A DNA stretch of 64,000 nt from Streptomyces sp. NRRL F-5122 (GTDB lineage Bacteria; Actinomycetota; Actinomycetes; Streptomycetales; Streptomycetaceae), in contig NZ_LMWH01000243.1 in assembly GCF_001507435.1 (NCBI RefSeq), positions 62,001 through 126,000 on the forward strand, read 5' to 3'. Of this stretch, positions 16,536 through 25,857 are shown one piece after another (position 1 is the first letter of the stretch; the number at the start of each line of letters is the position of its first letter). The notes beneath the pieces were generated by a model. The model was not told the DNA's origin and ran no database searches. It saw only the letters and a list, made by a program, of their open reading frames with translations. Position numbers and translations under genes: made by a program.

Positions 16536-18197
16536 TTGATCAGACTCAGACGCCTGCTGGCGTCGATGGCCGCCGCCGGGGTCGCCTGCATACTGAGCGC
16601 AGCCCCGGGGACCGCTGCGGCACAGCACCACGTGGCGGCGCCGGGCGCCGCGTCGGCGATGAGTGTTTCGGCTCTGTCGTTCAGCGCCAAGTCGGTCGAT
16701 GCCACCACCGGGTCGGCCACCATCGAGCTGAACTGGACGATGACCTCGTCCAATCCGAACGCATCCGGCTTCGGGGGCGACATCCACATACGCCGGACGA
16801 ATCCGAAGACCGGCGCCTACATCGGCACCGAACTCGCGGCGGGCTTCGACTCCCAAGGTTCACCGTTCGGTGACGTCACCATCGAGCCCGGCGCAACCCC
16901 TGCCTCGACCACGTATACGTGGACTGTCCCCGTCCCGCAGTACGGAGTCGGGACGAAGACGACCTGGGCGGTCTCGGAGATCCAGGGTGGTGATGGCGCC
17001 GGCGACTCGATCGACTGGACCGCGCCCCAACTATCTGCCTTCCCACGTACTTTCACCGCCCGGACCACCGCGGACCAGGGCTACCCGAGCCTCGACCAGA
17101 TCGCCCTCGCGCAGGGGATGCAGGCCACCGTCTACGAATCCTCGGGGCAAGGTGCCACGCTGCGGTACCAGCTCGACAGCCAAGAGGCCAAGTCCGGCGT
17201 GTACGGCGGAGCGGTCGTGGTCACCGGTCCGGGCGGTCGCACGGCCCGCGGATCGTTCGCCATCGGCTGGGACTGGAGCGAGGGCTACCAGGGCTGCGGC
17301 AACATCGGCTGGATGCAACGCCAGGTGCTCGACTGCACCGTGACCGTGTCGCTGCCAGCAGGCTTGCCGGAGGGCGACTGGAAGGTCACCGAGGCGGACC
17401 TGACCAGCAACGCCGGGGTCACCCACGCCTACACCGGGCTGTCCGAAGCCGCAGTGCACGTGACCTCTGACAGCGTGCTGTCGGCGACCGGCTTCGCGTT
17501 CACCCCGAGCCAAATCGACAGCTGGCACTCGCCCGTCCCCACCGCACAGTTCTCGCTACGGCCTTCCGGCGCCGTGGGCGGGGTCAGCTCCGTACAGCTG
17601 ACGAACTGGGGAAACAACGCCAACGAGTGCCAGCAGCTATCCACCGTCCCGACCGTGCAGGCGGACGGCACAGTCACCGTGCCGGTACGCGGGCTGCCGG
17701 GCCAGTTCAGCTGTCAGCTCACCGGTTTGATCATCACCGACGGTCACGGCAACCAGGCCGTCTACGGCTCGTCGCTGGGCGCCCCGGACATCGATGCGAC
17801 ACTGACCAACATCCCTGACGACGTGTTGCCCACGGTGGATGGTGTCACAGTCACCCCTCGTACGGTCGCGGCCAACGACACCCAGACATGGATCAAGCTG
17901 ACGATCAACCTGTCTGCCTCCACCGCCGGGGTGAACGGCCTCGACCTGTACCTGGTCGATGCCTCCGGGCACGCCGACTCGATTCAGTTCGGTGGTGTGC
18001 CCACCACCTTCTCAGGTCCTTTGGACGAGTACTTCACGCTGCCGCAAGGCACCGCGCCCGGCACCTACACCATTGGTTTCCGGCTCCAGGACCAGGGTTA
18101 CAAGACCGTGAGCTACGGGCTGCCCGGCAGCGGCAGCCAGCTGATGCCCGGCGGACCGGTCACCCTTACAGTCACCGACCCGGTAACCGCCAGGTGA
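16536..18197 (+). CDS. Secreted protein with three beta-sandwich-like modules
   Basis: This 553-residue exported protein starts at TTG 16536, preceded by GGAGAAGAGA. The signal peptide runs to about residue 30 (LASMAAAGVACILSAAPGTA). The mature protein contains three related modules, each opening with a similar strand pattern: VSALSFSAKSVDATTGSATI, then LSATGFAFTPSQIDSWHSPV, then VDGVTVTPRTVAANDTQTWI. Each module ends near a GxYTI- or DWKV-like strand. I recognise no catalytic motif; the pattern fits Ig- or bacterial-repeat-type sandwiches on secreted proteins. It is the only gene between att2 and att3 and is the apparent cargo of that segment. Confidence 0.7.
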   Translation: MIRLRRLLASMAAAGVACILSAAPGTAAAQHHVAAPGAASAMSVSALSFSAKSVDATTGSATIELNWTMTSSNPNASGFGGDIHIRRTNPKTGAYIGTELAAGFDSQGSPFGDVTIEPGATPASTTYTWTVPVPQYGVGTKTTWAVSEIQGGDGAGDSIDWTAPQLSAFPRTFTARTTADQGYPSLDQIALAQGMQATVYESSGQGATLRYQLDSQEAKSGVYGGAVVVTGPGGRTARGSFAIGWDWSEGYQGCGNIGWMQRQVLDCTVTVSLPAGLPEGDWKVTEADLTSNAGVTHAYTGLSEAAVHVTSDSVLSATGFAFTPSQIDSWHSPVPTAQFSLRPSGAVGGVSSVQLTNWGNNANECQQLSTVPTVQADGTVTVPVRGLPGQFSCQLTGLIITDGHGNQAVYGSSLGAPDIDATLTNIPDDVLPTVDGVTVTPRTVAANDTQTWIKLTINLSASTAGVNGLDLYLVDASGHADSIQFGGVPTTFSGPLDEYFTLPQGTAPGTYTIGFRLQDQGYKTVSYGLPGSGSQLMPGGPVTLTVTDPVTAR

Positions 18198-18382
18198 CTA
18201 TTCGGGACACGCTCCAAGGCTAAGGAGCGCGCCCCTGAGCAGTCACGCAACAGAGCAACTCCGCTGAGTCGCAGCAGCTCACAGCGTAGATCCGTCAGTA
18301 CATGACGGAGACTTTGACCGTGCGATCGCTGGTCGACTGGGGGCCGCGCTCCGCGAGGACAGGGAGAGGCCTGGGACTGAGG

Positions 18383-18419
18383 GGGCCGACTCGGGAGGCA
18401 ACCCCTCGTGAGCCGGCCC
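18383..18419 (+). terminator. Hairpin beside att3
   Basis: GGGCCG (18383-18388) pairs with CGGCCC (18414-18419), with further inner pairing. It has the same position relative to att3 as the integrase-terminator hairpins at att2 and at the tRNA, but no integrase sequence is left upstream. Confidence 0.55.
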
Positions 18420-18427
18420 TGCCTGCT

Positions 18428-18471
18428 GTGCCCCCGGCAGGATTCGAACCTGCGACACCCGCTTTAGGAGA
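18428..18471 (+). repeat. att3: exact 44-bp copy of the tRNA-Arg(CCT) 3' end
   Basis: Identical over 44 bp to 52401-52444 and to att4 at 37466-37509. It is the left boundary of the 19-kb mce-bearing segment. Confidence 0.9.
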
Positions 18472-18587
18472 GACACTATTGTCGGCCCTCTCTGTGGTGT
18501 TCTTCCGCGGGATTCGCCGTTCCTGCTGGTCAGCGAGCCGAGTCCTTCCGTCCCTGTCCGATCCTTCCCCGCCTTTACTCGGCCTTC

Positions 18588-18635
18588 CGTTCCCATGACG
18601 TTCCCATGAGGGTTCCCCTCCAACCTGTGGGAACG
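18588..18635. promoter_or_regulatory. Arm-type repeat cluster inside att3
   Basis: CGTTCCCA at 18588-18595 and 18599-18606 (11-bp spacing), with the inverted TGGGAACG at 18628-18635. The same arrangement occurs at 37391-37430 near att4. Likely integrase arm-binding sites. Confidence 0.6.
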
Positions 18636-18782
18636 AGGGTGAGGGAGTCCGCCGAGACCAGCTGCGGTGTGCGAAGAGGTGAGCACCGCAGATCCTTGGG
18701 GGGCGACAAGGGCCCAGCGGCCCCGGAGATTAGCTCATGAGCGCGGCAGAACACACTTCGTTCGCCTCCCCTGTCACGCAAG

Positions 18783-18953
18783 CAGATCCGGCGCGGCGTC
18801 CACAAGAACGTCCAGGCACTCAAGAAAGACATCCGCGACTGGATCACCCACTGGAACGAAGACCCCAAGCCGTTCACCTGGACCAAGACCCCCGACCAGA
18901 TATTCGAACGCCTCGCCGGCTACCTCAACCGCCTACCGAACCCCGAACCCTAG
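18783..18953 (+). pseudogene. C-terminal remnant of an IS630-type transposase
   Basis: The frame encodes QIRRGVHKNVQALKKDIRDW, then ITHWNEDPKPFTWTKTPDQI and a short tail ending NRLPNPEP before TAG at 18951. This is the C-terminal end of IS630-family transposases common in Streptomyces. It lacks a start codon and the DDE catalytic region. Confidence 0.75.
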
Positions 18954-19002
18954 AAATGCAGCCTTTCTAAGACTCAGGACACTAGTGGCATCCTGCGGGC
19001 TT

Positions 19003-20796
19003 CTAGTGCTTGCCGCGGACCACAGCGTCGTACGCGCCGTACAGCGTGTTGCCGGAGGTCTGGCGGGCTATGGAGGCCAGCGCGTCGTAGTTCTGCGCGC
19101 CTCCTGTCGCGCAGGTGCCGGTGCAGCCGTCGGCGTAGGCGGCGAGCACGTGGCCCTGGGCGTCGGTGGTGACGTCGATGAAGTCCAGGAGGTTGCGGTC
19201 TTTGCCGCAAGTGGTGCCGCCCGTGCAGATCGACCCCTTCTGGACGGGGTCGGTGGGGGTGGCGTCGGCGGTGACCCAGGACTGGCCGCCGTCGTAGGTG
19301 GTGGCCACGTACAGGTGCCACACGCCCTGGAAGGCCGGGTCCTGGTAGTTGCCGCCCGTGGTGGTGCCGAGGAAGGCGAAGGCGGCGCGGTCGTCGTCGC
19401 CCGCGGTCACGGCCGGGAAGACGGCGTTCTTGATGCCGAGGGTGGCGCCGACGTTCTGGTCGTACAGCCAGGACCTGCCCTTGTCATTGCTGACGGCGAT
19501 GCGGGGCGTGCCGTCGCTGTTCTGGTAGCCCAGGTAGACGGTCCCGCCGGCCCCGACGCCCACGCTCGGGTCCGAGTCACCGGGGGTGCTGGACGGGTTG
19601 TGGCGGACGGTCCAGGTCAGTCCGTCGTCCTCGGAGACGGCCACGGCCTGGTGGCCGCCGCAGCCCTTGTTGGGCACGTACACCGTGCCGTCCGGGGCGA
19701 CCTTCACATGCCCGTGCAGGCCGCCGCAGTCCAGCAGCGAGTACATAGCAACGGCGGGCCCGTACGTCAGTCCGCCGTCCCGGCTGACCGCGCAGGAGGC
19801 GTCGGCGATGTCCTGGGAGCAGTAGTAGACGGCGTTCGGGTACGAGGTGAGGGCGCCCGGTCCGCCTGCGACGAAGGGGCCGCCGCCGATGGTCTGGTGG
19901 TCCACGCCGGAGTTGATGCCCGAGCCGCCCGTCGGCGTCCACGTCTCGCCGTCGTCGTCGGTGTAGCAGGTCAGCGAGGCCTTGCCGGCGAGCTGCGATT
20001 CGAAGGTGCGGTGGGTGGCCGGGTCGGTGAAGAGGATCGGGTCGAGGCTGGTGGTGCTGCCCTGGGGGCAGCCGTCGGCCGCGTTCGCGCTCTTGTCCTG
20101 CCAGGTGGCGGCGCCGGAGCCGTCGTAGGTGACCTTGAGCGTCGACGTGTTCGCCTGGAACATCGCGGCGCCGCTCGCCCGGTCGACGCCGATCGAGGGT
20201 TCACCGGCGTTGTGCGCATCCGTGATGCCGTCGGGTGCCGAGGAGTTTGCGTACGCAGGCGGTGTGGCCGTGCTCGGCGGCGGATCGGCCGGTGGGGTGA
20301 TCAGGCTCGCGGTGCCGGTGAAGCTGTCGCCCAGCGGCGCGTAGGGCACCACGCGCACGGTGTACGACGCCGACACCGCCGGGAGCAGCACGGTCTCGGG
20401 GTCGCTGGACGAGGCCGAGGCGGCCACCTCTCTGCCGGTCGCGTCGAGGACGTACAGGTCGAAGTCGGCGGCGGAATCCGGCCATCGGACGTCGATGCGC
20501 AGGCTGTGACCGGCGTCGTAGCCCGCGGGCACCGACACCTTCAGGGCGTAGTCGTCGCAGGGTTGCGCGGTCCCGCAGCTCACCGCCCCGGCGGTGCCGG
20601 AGACGTTGGGGACGGCGAAGGGGCCGGCGCTCCAGGTGGTCGAGGGCGCGGTGTCGCTGACCGATCCGGAGGGCGGGGTGGCGGCGTCGGCGACCGCGCT
20701 CGGCAGGGTTCCGGCGACGAGCGCCAGAAGCCCGACGGTGAGGCGCCCCAGCGACCGCGGGGGGTGGTGGCGACGGAGTGCGGAGAGGAGGGCCAC
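19003..20796 (-). CDS. Secreted sialidase-like (BNR/Asp-box repeat) protein
   Basis: This is a predicted exported protein of 597 residues with a signal peptide (LGRLTVGLLALVAGTLPSAV, cleavage near ADAAT). An N-terminal beta-sandwich (DFDLYVLDATGREVAAS) resembles bacterial pre-peptidase domains. After a Pro-rich linker comes a beta-propeller with at least five Asp-box motifs: DDDGETW, RDGGLTY, EDDGLTW, NDKGRSW and YDGGQSW. Sialidases and other extracellular glycan-active propellers share this. I cannot confirm the catalytic Arg triad, so binding rather than hydrolysis is possible. It follows the mce operon on the same strand after a 120-bp gap and may be transcribed separately. Confidence 0.75.
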   Translation of the reverse strand: MALLSALRRHHPPRSLGRLTVGLLALVAGTLPSAVADAATPPSGSVSDTAPSTTWSAGPFAVPNVSGTAGAVSCGTAQPCDDYALKVSVPAGYDAGHSLRIDVRWPDSAADFDLYVLDATGREVAASASSSDPETVLLPAVSASYTVRVVPYAPLGDSFTGTASLITPPADPPPSTATPPAYANSSAPDGITDAHNAGEPSIGVDRASGAAMFQANTSTLKVTYDGSGAATWQDKSANAADGCPQGSTTSLDPILFTDPATHRTFESQLAGKASLTCYTDDDGETWTPTGGSGINSGVDHQTIGGGPFVAGGPGALTSYPNAVYYCSQDIADASCAVSRDGGLTYGPAVAMYSLLDCGGLHGHVKVAPDGTVYVPNKGCGGHQAVAVSEDDGLTWTVRHNPSSTPGDSDPSVGVGAGGTVYLGYQNSDGTPRIAVSNDKGRSWLYDQNVGATLGIKNAVFPAVTAGDDDRAAFAFLGTTTGGNYQDPAFQGVWHLYVATTYDGGQSWVTADATPTDPVQKGSICTGGTTCGKDRNLLDFIDVTTDAQGHVLAAYADGCTGTCATGGAQNYDALASIARQTSGNTLYGAYDAVVRGKH

Positions 20797-20918
20797 AGGT
20801 ACCTCGACTTTCGCGAGTCGGACGAAGGGTGGTGGTGTGCGGCGGAGAGGGTGGTGCCTGCGGTGCCCCCGCAGACCGTATGGCGCTTGCGGAGGCCTGT
20901 TCAGAGGAGTCGGAGGGG

Positions 20919-21677
20919 TCAGAGGGCGTCGACGCCGCTCACCTTCCAGCCGTCGGAGGTGCGGGTGAGCGTCATGCGCACCCGGTTCAGGTCCAGCCGG
21001 GGCTGCGGGACCTGGGTGCTCCGGGTGACCTGGTTGACGAAGAGCAGGACGACGGCCCGGTCCGGTGCGGCCGACACGACGGAGGCAGCCGGGGCGCCGC
21101 CGTCGGCGGGGGTGGCCACGGTCGCCTTCACCACGCCGTGGTACTTCGTCGCGGTCGGCGCGACCACCGCCTTGGTGGTCCTGCCGTACTGGTCGCGGAA
21201 GTGCCCGGTCAGCAGGGCGCGGGCCCGGGAGAAGTCCCGGTCAAGGTGCCGGTAGTCGTACGACAGCACGACCGGCGACGCCTTCCGCGCGGCCGCGAGG
21301 GCCTCGTCGCGGGCCTGCTCCGCCTGCCCCTCCTGCCGGTACTGCCACCCGAGTACGGCGGCCGCGGCCAGGGCCGCCACGAGGACGGCGCCCAGCACCG
21401 CGGTGAGCACGCGCCGTCCGGTCCTGCGCGGGAGCGCACCGTCCTCCGGATCCCCCTCGAACGACTCGGGCGACTCGGGCTCGGGCGGGTCCTCCCAGCC
21501 GTTCGCCGGGGGCTCGACGAGCAGGGTGCGCCCGGAGGGCGTCCGCTCCTCCTCGCGGGCACCGTGCTCGGGGCGCGCGGGCCGCCCGGCGCGCTTGGCT
21601 GCCGCGCGGGCGGCCGCGGTCATGGTGCGGCGGCTCGGTGAGCCGGTGCCGCGGGTGCGGGAGGTCGGGTTTGCCAT
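20919..21677 (-). CDS. Mce-associated membrane protein 2
   Basis: This 252-residue protein starts MANPTSRTRGTGSPSRRTMT, with AGAAGAGA upstream as ribosome-binding site; an ATG five codons earlier at 21692 is the alternative. A long charged cytoplasmic N-terminus leads to one transmembrane helix (VLTAVLGAVLVAALAAAAVL), then an extracytoplasmic domain with ALAAARKASPVVLSYDYRHL. The last motif is shared with the preceding gene (SALSFTSLDYRHYDRD), identifying both as Mce-associated proteins of the actinobacterial type. These act with Mce1-4 lipid importers, probably stabilising the complex. It is the last clear gene of the mce operon. Confidence 0.82.
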   Translation of the reverse strand: MANPTSRTRGTGSPSRRTMTAAARAAAKRAGRPARPEHGAREEERTPSGRTLLVEPPANGWEDPPEPESPESFEGDPEDGALPRRTGRRVLTAVLGAVLVAALAAAAVLGWQYRQEGQAEQARDEALAAARKASPVVLSYDYRHLDRDFSRARALLTGHFRDQYGRTTKAVVAPTATKYHGVVKATVATPADGGAPAASVVSAAPDRAVVLLFVNQVTRSTQVPQPRLDLNRVRMTLTRTSDGWKVSGVDAL

Positions 21678-21711
21678 GGTGTCTCTTCTCATCGATGGCC
21701 TCAGGGGTGGG

Positions 21712-22185
21712 TCAGCCCACGAACGCGACGTCGGAGGTCAGCCAGCGGCCGGCCACGCGCGTGAGGTCGAGCTGGAGCCGGTAGGTGCGCGCCTGGCCCT
21801 CGGGCGCGGCGGTGTTGGTCACCTTGCTGTCGGCGACGACCAGGACCCGGGCCGTGCGCGCGTCGGACCGCACGATGCCCGCTTCCAGGACCTGCCCCTC
21901 GGACACCGACTTGTTCTGCGCGACCAGCTTCGTCAGTTGTGCGGTCTGTGCGGCGAACTCCTTCTTGAACTCGCCGGTGGCGCCCCTCAGCACATTGCCG
22001 CTGTCCCGGTCGTAGTGCCGGTAGTCGAGCGAGGTGAAGCTCAGCGCCGACTGGCGAGCCGCCGCCAGGATGTCCTGACGGCGCTGCTCCGACGCGTGCT
22101 GGTCGGACAGCTTCAGGCCCAGCCAGACACACAGCACGGTCGTCAGCACGGTCGCGGCGACGAACCCCGCCGACAGCAACCTCAT
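21712..22185 (-). CDS. Mce-associated membrane protein 1
   Basis: This 157-residue protein begins MRLLSAGFVAATVLTTVLCV, a single N-terminal transmembrane helix, followed by a helical segment and the SxDYRHYDRD signature of Mce-associated proteins. It ends with a small beta-rich fold (RTYRLQLDLTRVAGRWLTSD) of the VirB8/NTF2-like kind. Its start lies 12 bp after mceF stops and GAGAGGCGG provides the ribosome-binding site. The longer frame back to 22506 overlaps mceF and is not real. Confidence 0.85.
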   Translation of the reverse strand: MRLLSAGFVAATVLTTVLCVWLGLKLSDQHASEQRRQDILAAARQSALSFTSLDYRHYDRDSGNVLRGATGEFKKEFAAQTAQLTKLVAQNKSVSEGQVLEAGIVRSDARTARVLVVADSKVTNTAAPEGQARTYRLQLDLTRVAGRWLTSDVAFVG

Positions 22186-22196
22186 GCGTCCGCCTC

Positions 22197-23471
22197 TCAC
22201 ACCATCGGTCCCACGAGCAGCCATTGCCACGACTCCTTTCCGAACACGGTCTGTTCCCCGCCCGTCGAGCCGATCTCGACGGGCGTTCCGTCCGGGCCGG
22301 TCACGGTGCCGGTCTCCGGGTCGTAGGGGGCCACGAACGCGGCCTGGCCGGCGCTGTACCGACCGGTCGTCGCACCGGGCGCGTTCTGCGCTCCGCGCAC
22401 CGAGGTCTTGCTGCCGCGCGGCAGCGTGCAGCGCGCGTCGGTGTTCGCCGGGCGCGTGCCGGTGTCGGCGGGGTCGCGCCGCTGGGTGCCGTAGCCCTGG
22501 GTGCACGCGGGAGGGGCGTCGGCGTTCACGGTCAGTCCGAAGTGGGTGGTGCCGTCGCCGGGAATGACCGTGTAGCTGCCCGCGACATTGAGCGGAAGCG
22601 TGACCAGGGCCTGTTCGACGCCGGGCAGCCGGGCCACGGTGATCTGGCCGCCGCTGATGAGGTTGGTCAGCAGGACCGGCACGTGCGGCCGCGTGGATTT
22701 CAGCAGGGAGTCGATCTCCTGCGCGGCGGGCGCGGTGGTGCCGATCAGTCGGCGCAGATCACCGTCGCTCGACTTCAACTGTTCGGTGAGCGTGGCAAGA
22801 TCGCGGGAGAACGACTTGATGGCCGAGCCCTGGTCGGCCTGCGTCTTGAGCACCTTCCGCGAGTCCTCGATCAGCGAGACCGTCTGGGGGAGCGACTCGG
22901 ATGCCGACTCCAGCAGCGCGTCGCCGGAGTCGACCAGCCGGCTCAGGTTCGGTCCGGTGCCGGCGAACGCCTTGCCCAGCTCGTCGACGGTGACCCGCAG
23001 ATCGTCCTTGCCGACCGAGTTGACCAGCCGGTCGAGGCTGAGGACCAGGTCGGTGACCGGAAGCGGGGTCCGGGTGCGGCTGCGCGGGATCGGGCTGCCG
23101 TCCATGAGGTACGGCCCGTCCGACCGCCGTGGCTGGAGGTCGACGTACTGCTCGCCCACCGCCGAACGGTTCGCGATCACCGCGAGCGTGTCGGCCGGGA
23201 TCTTCGGGGCGCCGTCCTCGATCTTCAGCGCCACCGAGACCCCGGACCCGGTCAGCCGCAGATCGCCCACGCGGCCCACCGGAACCCCCCGGTAGGTGAC
23301 CTCGGCGCCGGGGAAGACGCCCCCGGACTCGGCGAAGTCGGCACGCACGGTGTACCCGCGGTGCAGGACGTCGTCCACCAGACCCGTGTAGCGGGCGCCG
23401 ACGTACGACACCCCGAGGGCGGTGACGGTCGCGAAGGCGAGCAGCTGGGCCCTGACCGTACGTGTGATCAC
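22197..23471 (-). CDS. mceF: Mce family protein F (lipid importer subunit)
   Basis: This is the sixth Mce subunit, 424 residues. The GTG start at 23471 overlaps the mceE stop (GTGA); the longer frame upstream is the mceE coding region. The N-terminal helix (AQLLAFATVTALGVSYVGAR) anchors the protein and is followed by the MlaD domain: VRADFAESGGVFPGAEVTYR with GVPVGRVGDLRL. A long helical region (roughly 150-320) then follows, which in Mce systems builds a tunnel through the periplasm-like space. The C-terminal 100 residues are polar with cysteines (PPACTQGY). Together with MceA-E it forms a heterohexamer that channels lipids or sterols to the YrbE permeases. Confidence 0.92.
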   Translation of the reverse strand: MITRTVRAQLLAFATVTALGVSYVGARYTGLVDDVLHRGYTVRADFAESGGVFPGAEVTYRGVPVGRVGDLRLTGSGVSVALKIEDGAPKIPADTLAVIANRSAVGEQYVDLQPRRSDGPYLMDGSPIPRSRTRTPLPVTDLVLSLDRLVNSVGKDDLRVTVDELGKAFAGTGPNLSRLVDSGDALLESASESLPQTVSLIEDSRKVLKTQADQGSAIKSFSRDLATLTEQLKSSDGDLRRLIGTTAPAAQEIDSLLKSTRPHVPVLLTNLISGGQITVARLPGVEQALVTLPLNVAGSYTVIPGDGTTHFGLTVNADAPPACTQGYGTQRRDPADTGTRPANTDARCTLPRGSKTSVRGAQNAPGATTGRYSAGQAAFVAPYDPETGTVTGPDGTPVEIGSTGGEQTVFGKESWQWLLVGPMV

Positions 23472-24751
23472 GGCAGCATCCCCTTCAGCATCAGCTCGGC
23501 GAGGCCGGGATCGACCCCTGGCGGGAGGCGACGCGAGCCGCCCCCGGTGCCGTAGGCAGCGGTGCACACCGGCGGGCACAGCAGGGTGCTGCCGTCGGAG
23601 GGAGTCGAGGGCACGGCGGGCGCGGAGGGTACGGAGGGCACGGAAGGGGTGCCCGGCACGGACGGGGTGGACGGGAGGGGGGCGGGTGTGGGGACGCCGG
23701 GAAGACGCGGTGTCCCGGGGGCCGGGGACTTCCCGCCCTTGCCAGGTCGGCCGGTGACGTTGCCGTAGAGGTCCGCCAGGTCGAGGTCGGCGGTGATCTT
23801 CAGGTTGACATAGTCGCCCTTGACGACGTCCGTCGCGTTGCGCGGGAACGGGTAAGTGGTCAGGATTTCGAGGGAGTTGGGCAGGTCGTCGCCGGCCTTG
23901 TTCAGCTCATGCAGGATGGGCTGGAGCTTCTTCAGGTTGGCGACGGTGTCGTCGTGGGAGGCGTTCACCACCTTGGTGCCGGTCTTGCCGAGCCTGGACA
24001 GGGCGGTGAGCATCTTTGTCAGGTCCTTGCGCTGGTCGGCGACGGCCTTCAGGGCGGGCGGCATGGTGTCGACGGCCAGGGCGATCGTCTTCTTCTCCTT
24101 CTTCAGCCGCTTTGCGAGCCGGTCGACGCCCTTCAACGCGCGCACGATCTCCGCCCGCTGGTCGTCGAGGCCGCCGAGGAACGTGTCGAGCTGCTTCAGC
24201 AGGGACCTGACCCGGTCCTCGCGGCCGCTGAGGGCCTTGTTCAACTCGACCGTGATCGTCTTCAGCTGGGCCACCCCACCGCCGTTGAGCAGCGCGGACA
24301 GGGCCGACAGCACCTCCTCGACCTCAGGGTTGCGGCCGCTGCGGGACAGCGGGATGCGGTCGCCGTCGTGGAGCCGTCCGACGGGCCGCGTGCCGGCCGG
24401 CGCGGACAAGGCGACGTATTTCTCGCCGAGCATGCTGGTCTGCCTCAGATCGGCGACCGCGTTGCCGGGCAGCTTCACCGAGTCGGCAATCCTGAGCCGC
24501 ACGCGGGCGTGCCAGCCGTCCAGTTCCACCTTCTCGACCGCGCCGACGGTGACGTTGTTGACCTTGACCGCCGACTGCGGCACCAGGTCCAGGACGTCCC
24601 GGAACTCGACGGTGACGTGGTAGGCGTGACCGTCCGAGGCGGCGCCGCCGGGGAGCGGGACGTCGTACCAGCCGTTGAACTCGCAGCCGGTCAGCAGCAG
24701 CGAGCCGACCGCCGTCCAGGCGGCCACCCGCCCCTTGCGCCGCACGCTCAT
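23468..24751 (-). CDS. mceE: Mce family lipoprotein E
   Basis: This 427-residue subunit is the lipoprotein of the set: the N-terminus ends in LLLTGC with Cys23 as the lipidation site. The MlaD domain follows (YHVTVEFRDVLDLVPQSAVK, VGAVEKVELDGWHARVRLRI and LGEKYVALSAPAGTRP). Long helices occupy about 150-300. The C-terminus is a Pro/Ser/Thr-rich tail with repeats such as PSVPGTPSVPSVPSAP. Four-base overlaps with mceD and mceF show tight translational coupling. In mycobacteria the equivalent subunit is LprK/MceE. Confidence 0.93.
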   Translation of the reverse strand: MSVRRKGRVAAWTAVGSLLLTGCEFNGWYDVPLPGGAASDGHAYHVTVEFRDVLDLVPQSAVKVNNVTVGAVEKVELDGWHARVRLRIADSVKLPGNAVADLRQTSMLGEKYVALSAPAGTRPVGRLHDGDRIPLSRSGRNPEVEEVLSALSALLNGGGVAQLKTITVELNKALSGREDRVRSLLKQLDTFLGGLDDQRAEIVRALKGVDRLAKRLKKEKKTIALAVDTMPPALKAVADQRKDLTKMLTALSRLGKTGTKVVNASHDDTVANLKKLQPILHELNKAGDDLPNSLEILTTYPFPRNATDVVKGDYVNLKITADLDLADLYGNVTGRPGKGGKSPAPGTPRLPGVPTPAPLPSTPSVPGTPSVPSVPSAPAVPSTPSDGSTLLCPPVCTAAYGTGGGSRRLPPGVDPGLAELMLKGMLP

Positions 24752-25857
24752 GCCGGTGCCCCCAGAATTCCGCCGAGGGTCTTGTCGACCGTCCCCGTCG
24801 ACGCCGGGGCCGACGGAACCTTGGGCAGGGAGTCGAAGAGCCTCTTCAGCCCGGCACAGTTGTCGTGGTCGTCGCCGGTAGTCTTCAGGATCGAGCAGAG
24901 AAGGGATGACGGATCCTGCGGGGCTTGTGCGTTGTTGCGGGTGTCGAGAGTGCCGGCGGCGGGGTTGTAGGCGTTCTGCAGGTTCGACAGGCCCGTGGGG
25001 GCGACGGTCAACAGCTCCTCCAGAGCGTCCCGTTGGGTGACGAGGACCTTGGTGACCTTGGCCAGGCCCTTCACGTCCGAGGCCAGCGCCTTCCTGTTGC
25101 CCTTCACGAAGCCGGACACGTCGCCGAGTGCGGCGGCCAGGTACTTCAGCGCGGCCGCGAGATCCTTGCGCTCCCCGGCGAGCTGCCCGGCCACGTCGGC
25201 GAGGTCGGTGTTGAACGACCGCACGCTGGTGTCGTCCGCCGCCAGCGCGGTCGTGAACACCTGAAGGTTCCGCACGGTCCCGAACAGGTCGCCGCGCCCG
25301 TCGGACAGCGTGGTGACCGCCTGGGACAGGTCCTCCACCGTCTGGTTGAGGTTCTCGCCCTGCCCCTGGAGGTTGTCCGCGCTCACCCCGAGCAACCGGG
25401 ACAGCGAGCCCTTCTTGTTGGCGCCGTTCGGGCCGAGCGCGTCGGCGGTGGTGTGCAGGCTGTCGAAGATCCGGTCCAGCTCGACGGGGACGGCCGTACG
25501 GGACTCGGGGATGACGTCTCCGTCCCGCAGCACGGCGCCCTTGCGGTACACCGGCAGCAGCTGCACGTAACGGTCGCTGACGACAGAGGAGTTGACGATG
25601 GCGGCCTGTGCGCCGGCGGGGACCTTGCGGCCCCGGTCGTACTCCAGCTCGACCCGTACCCGGCCGCCCTCCGGCGTGATCTTCCCGACCTCGCCGATGC
25701 GGACGCCGAGGACGCGGACGTCGGAGCCGGGGTAGATGCCGACGGTGCGCGGGAAGTACGCCGTGACGTGGACGGGGCCGGGGCCCGGCCAGAGGACGGC
25801 GGCCAGGCCGACGAGAATCGCGAGCGCGGTGAACAGGGCCAGGAGTCTGCGGGTCAT
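24748..25857 (-). CDS. mceD: Mce family protein D
   Basis: This 369-residue subunit has an N-terminal transmembrane helix (LLALFTALAILVGLAAVLWP) and the MlaD domain (VTAYFPRTVGIYPGSDVRVL, then GVRIGEVGKITPEGGRVRVE, then DRYVQLLPVYRKGAVL). A helical region of about 180 residues follows, then a short polar C-terminus containing LCSIL. Start and stop overlap neighbours by four bases. Its role is one wall of the Mce hexamer. Confidence 0.93.
   Translation of the reverse strand: MTRRLLALFTALAILVGLAAVLWPGPGPVHVTAYFPRTVGIYPGSDVRVLGVRIGEVGKITPEGGRVRVELEYDRGRKVPAGAQAAIVNSSVVSDRYVQLLPVYRKGAVLRDGDVIPESRTAVPVELDRIFDSLHTTADALGPNGANKKGSLSRLLGVSADNLQGQGENLNQTVEDLSQAVTTLSDGRGDLFGTVRNLQVFTTALAADDTSVRSFNTDLADVAGQLAGERKDLAAALKYLAAALGDVSGFVKGNRKALASDVKGLAKVTKVLVTQRDALEELLTVAPTGLSNLQNAYNPAAGTLDTRNNAQAPQDPSSLLCSILKTTGDDHDNCAGLKRLFDSLPKVPSAPASTGTVDKTLGGILGAPA

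Noticed and set aside
18667..21255. An 862-codon plus-strand frame across the sialidase-like gene
   Set aside because: It is the antisense shadow of a high-GC gene; the reverse strand has the signal peptide and Asp-box motifs.
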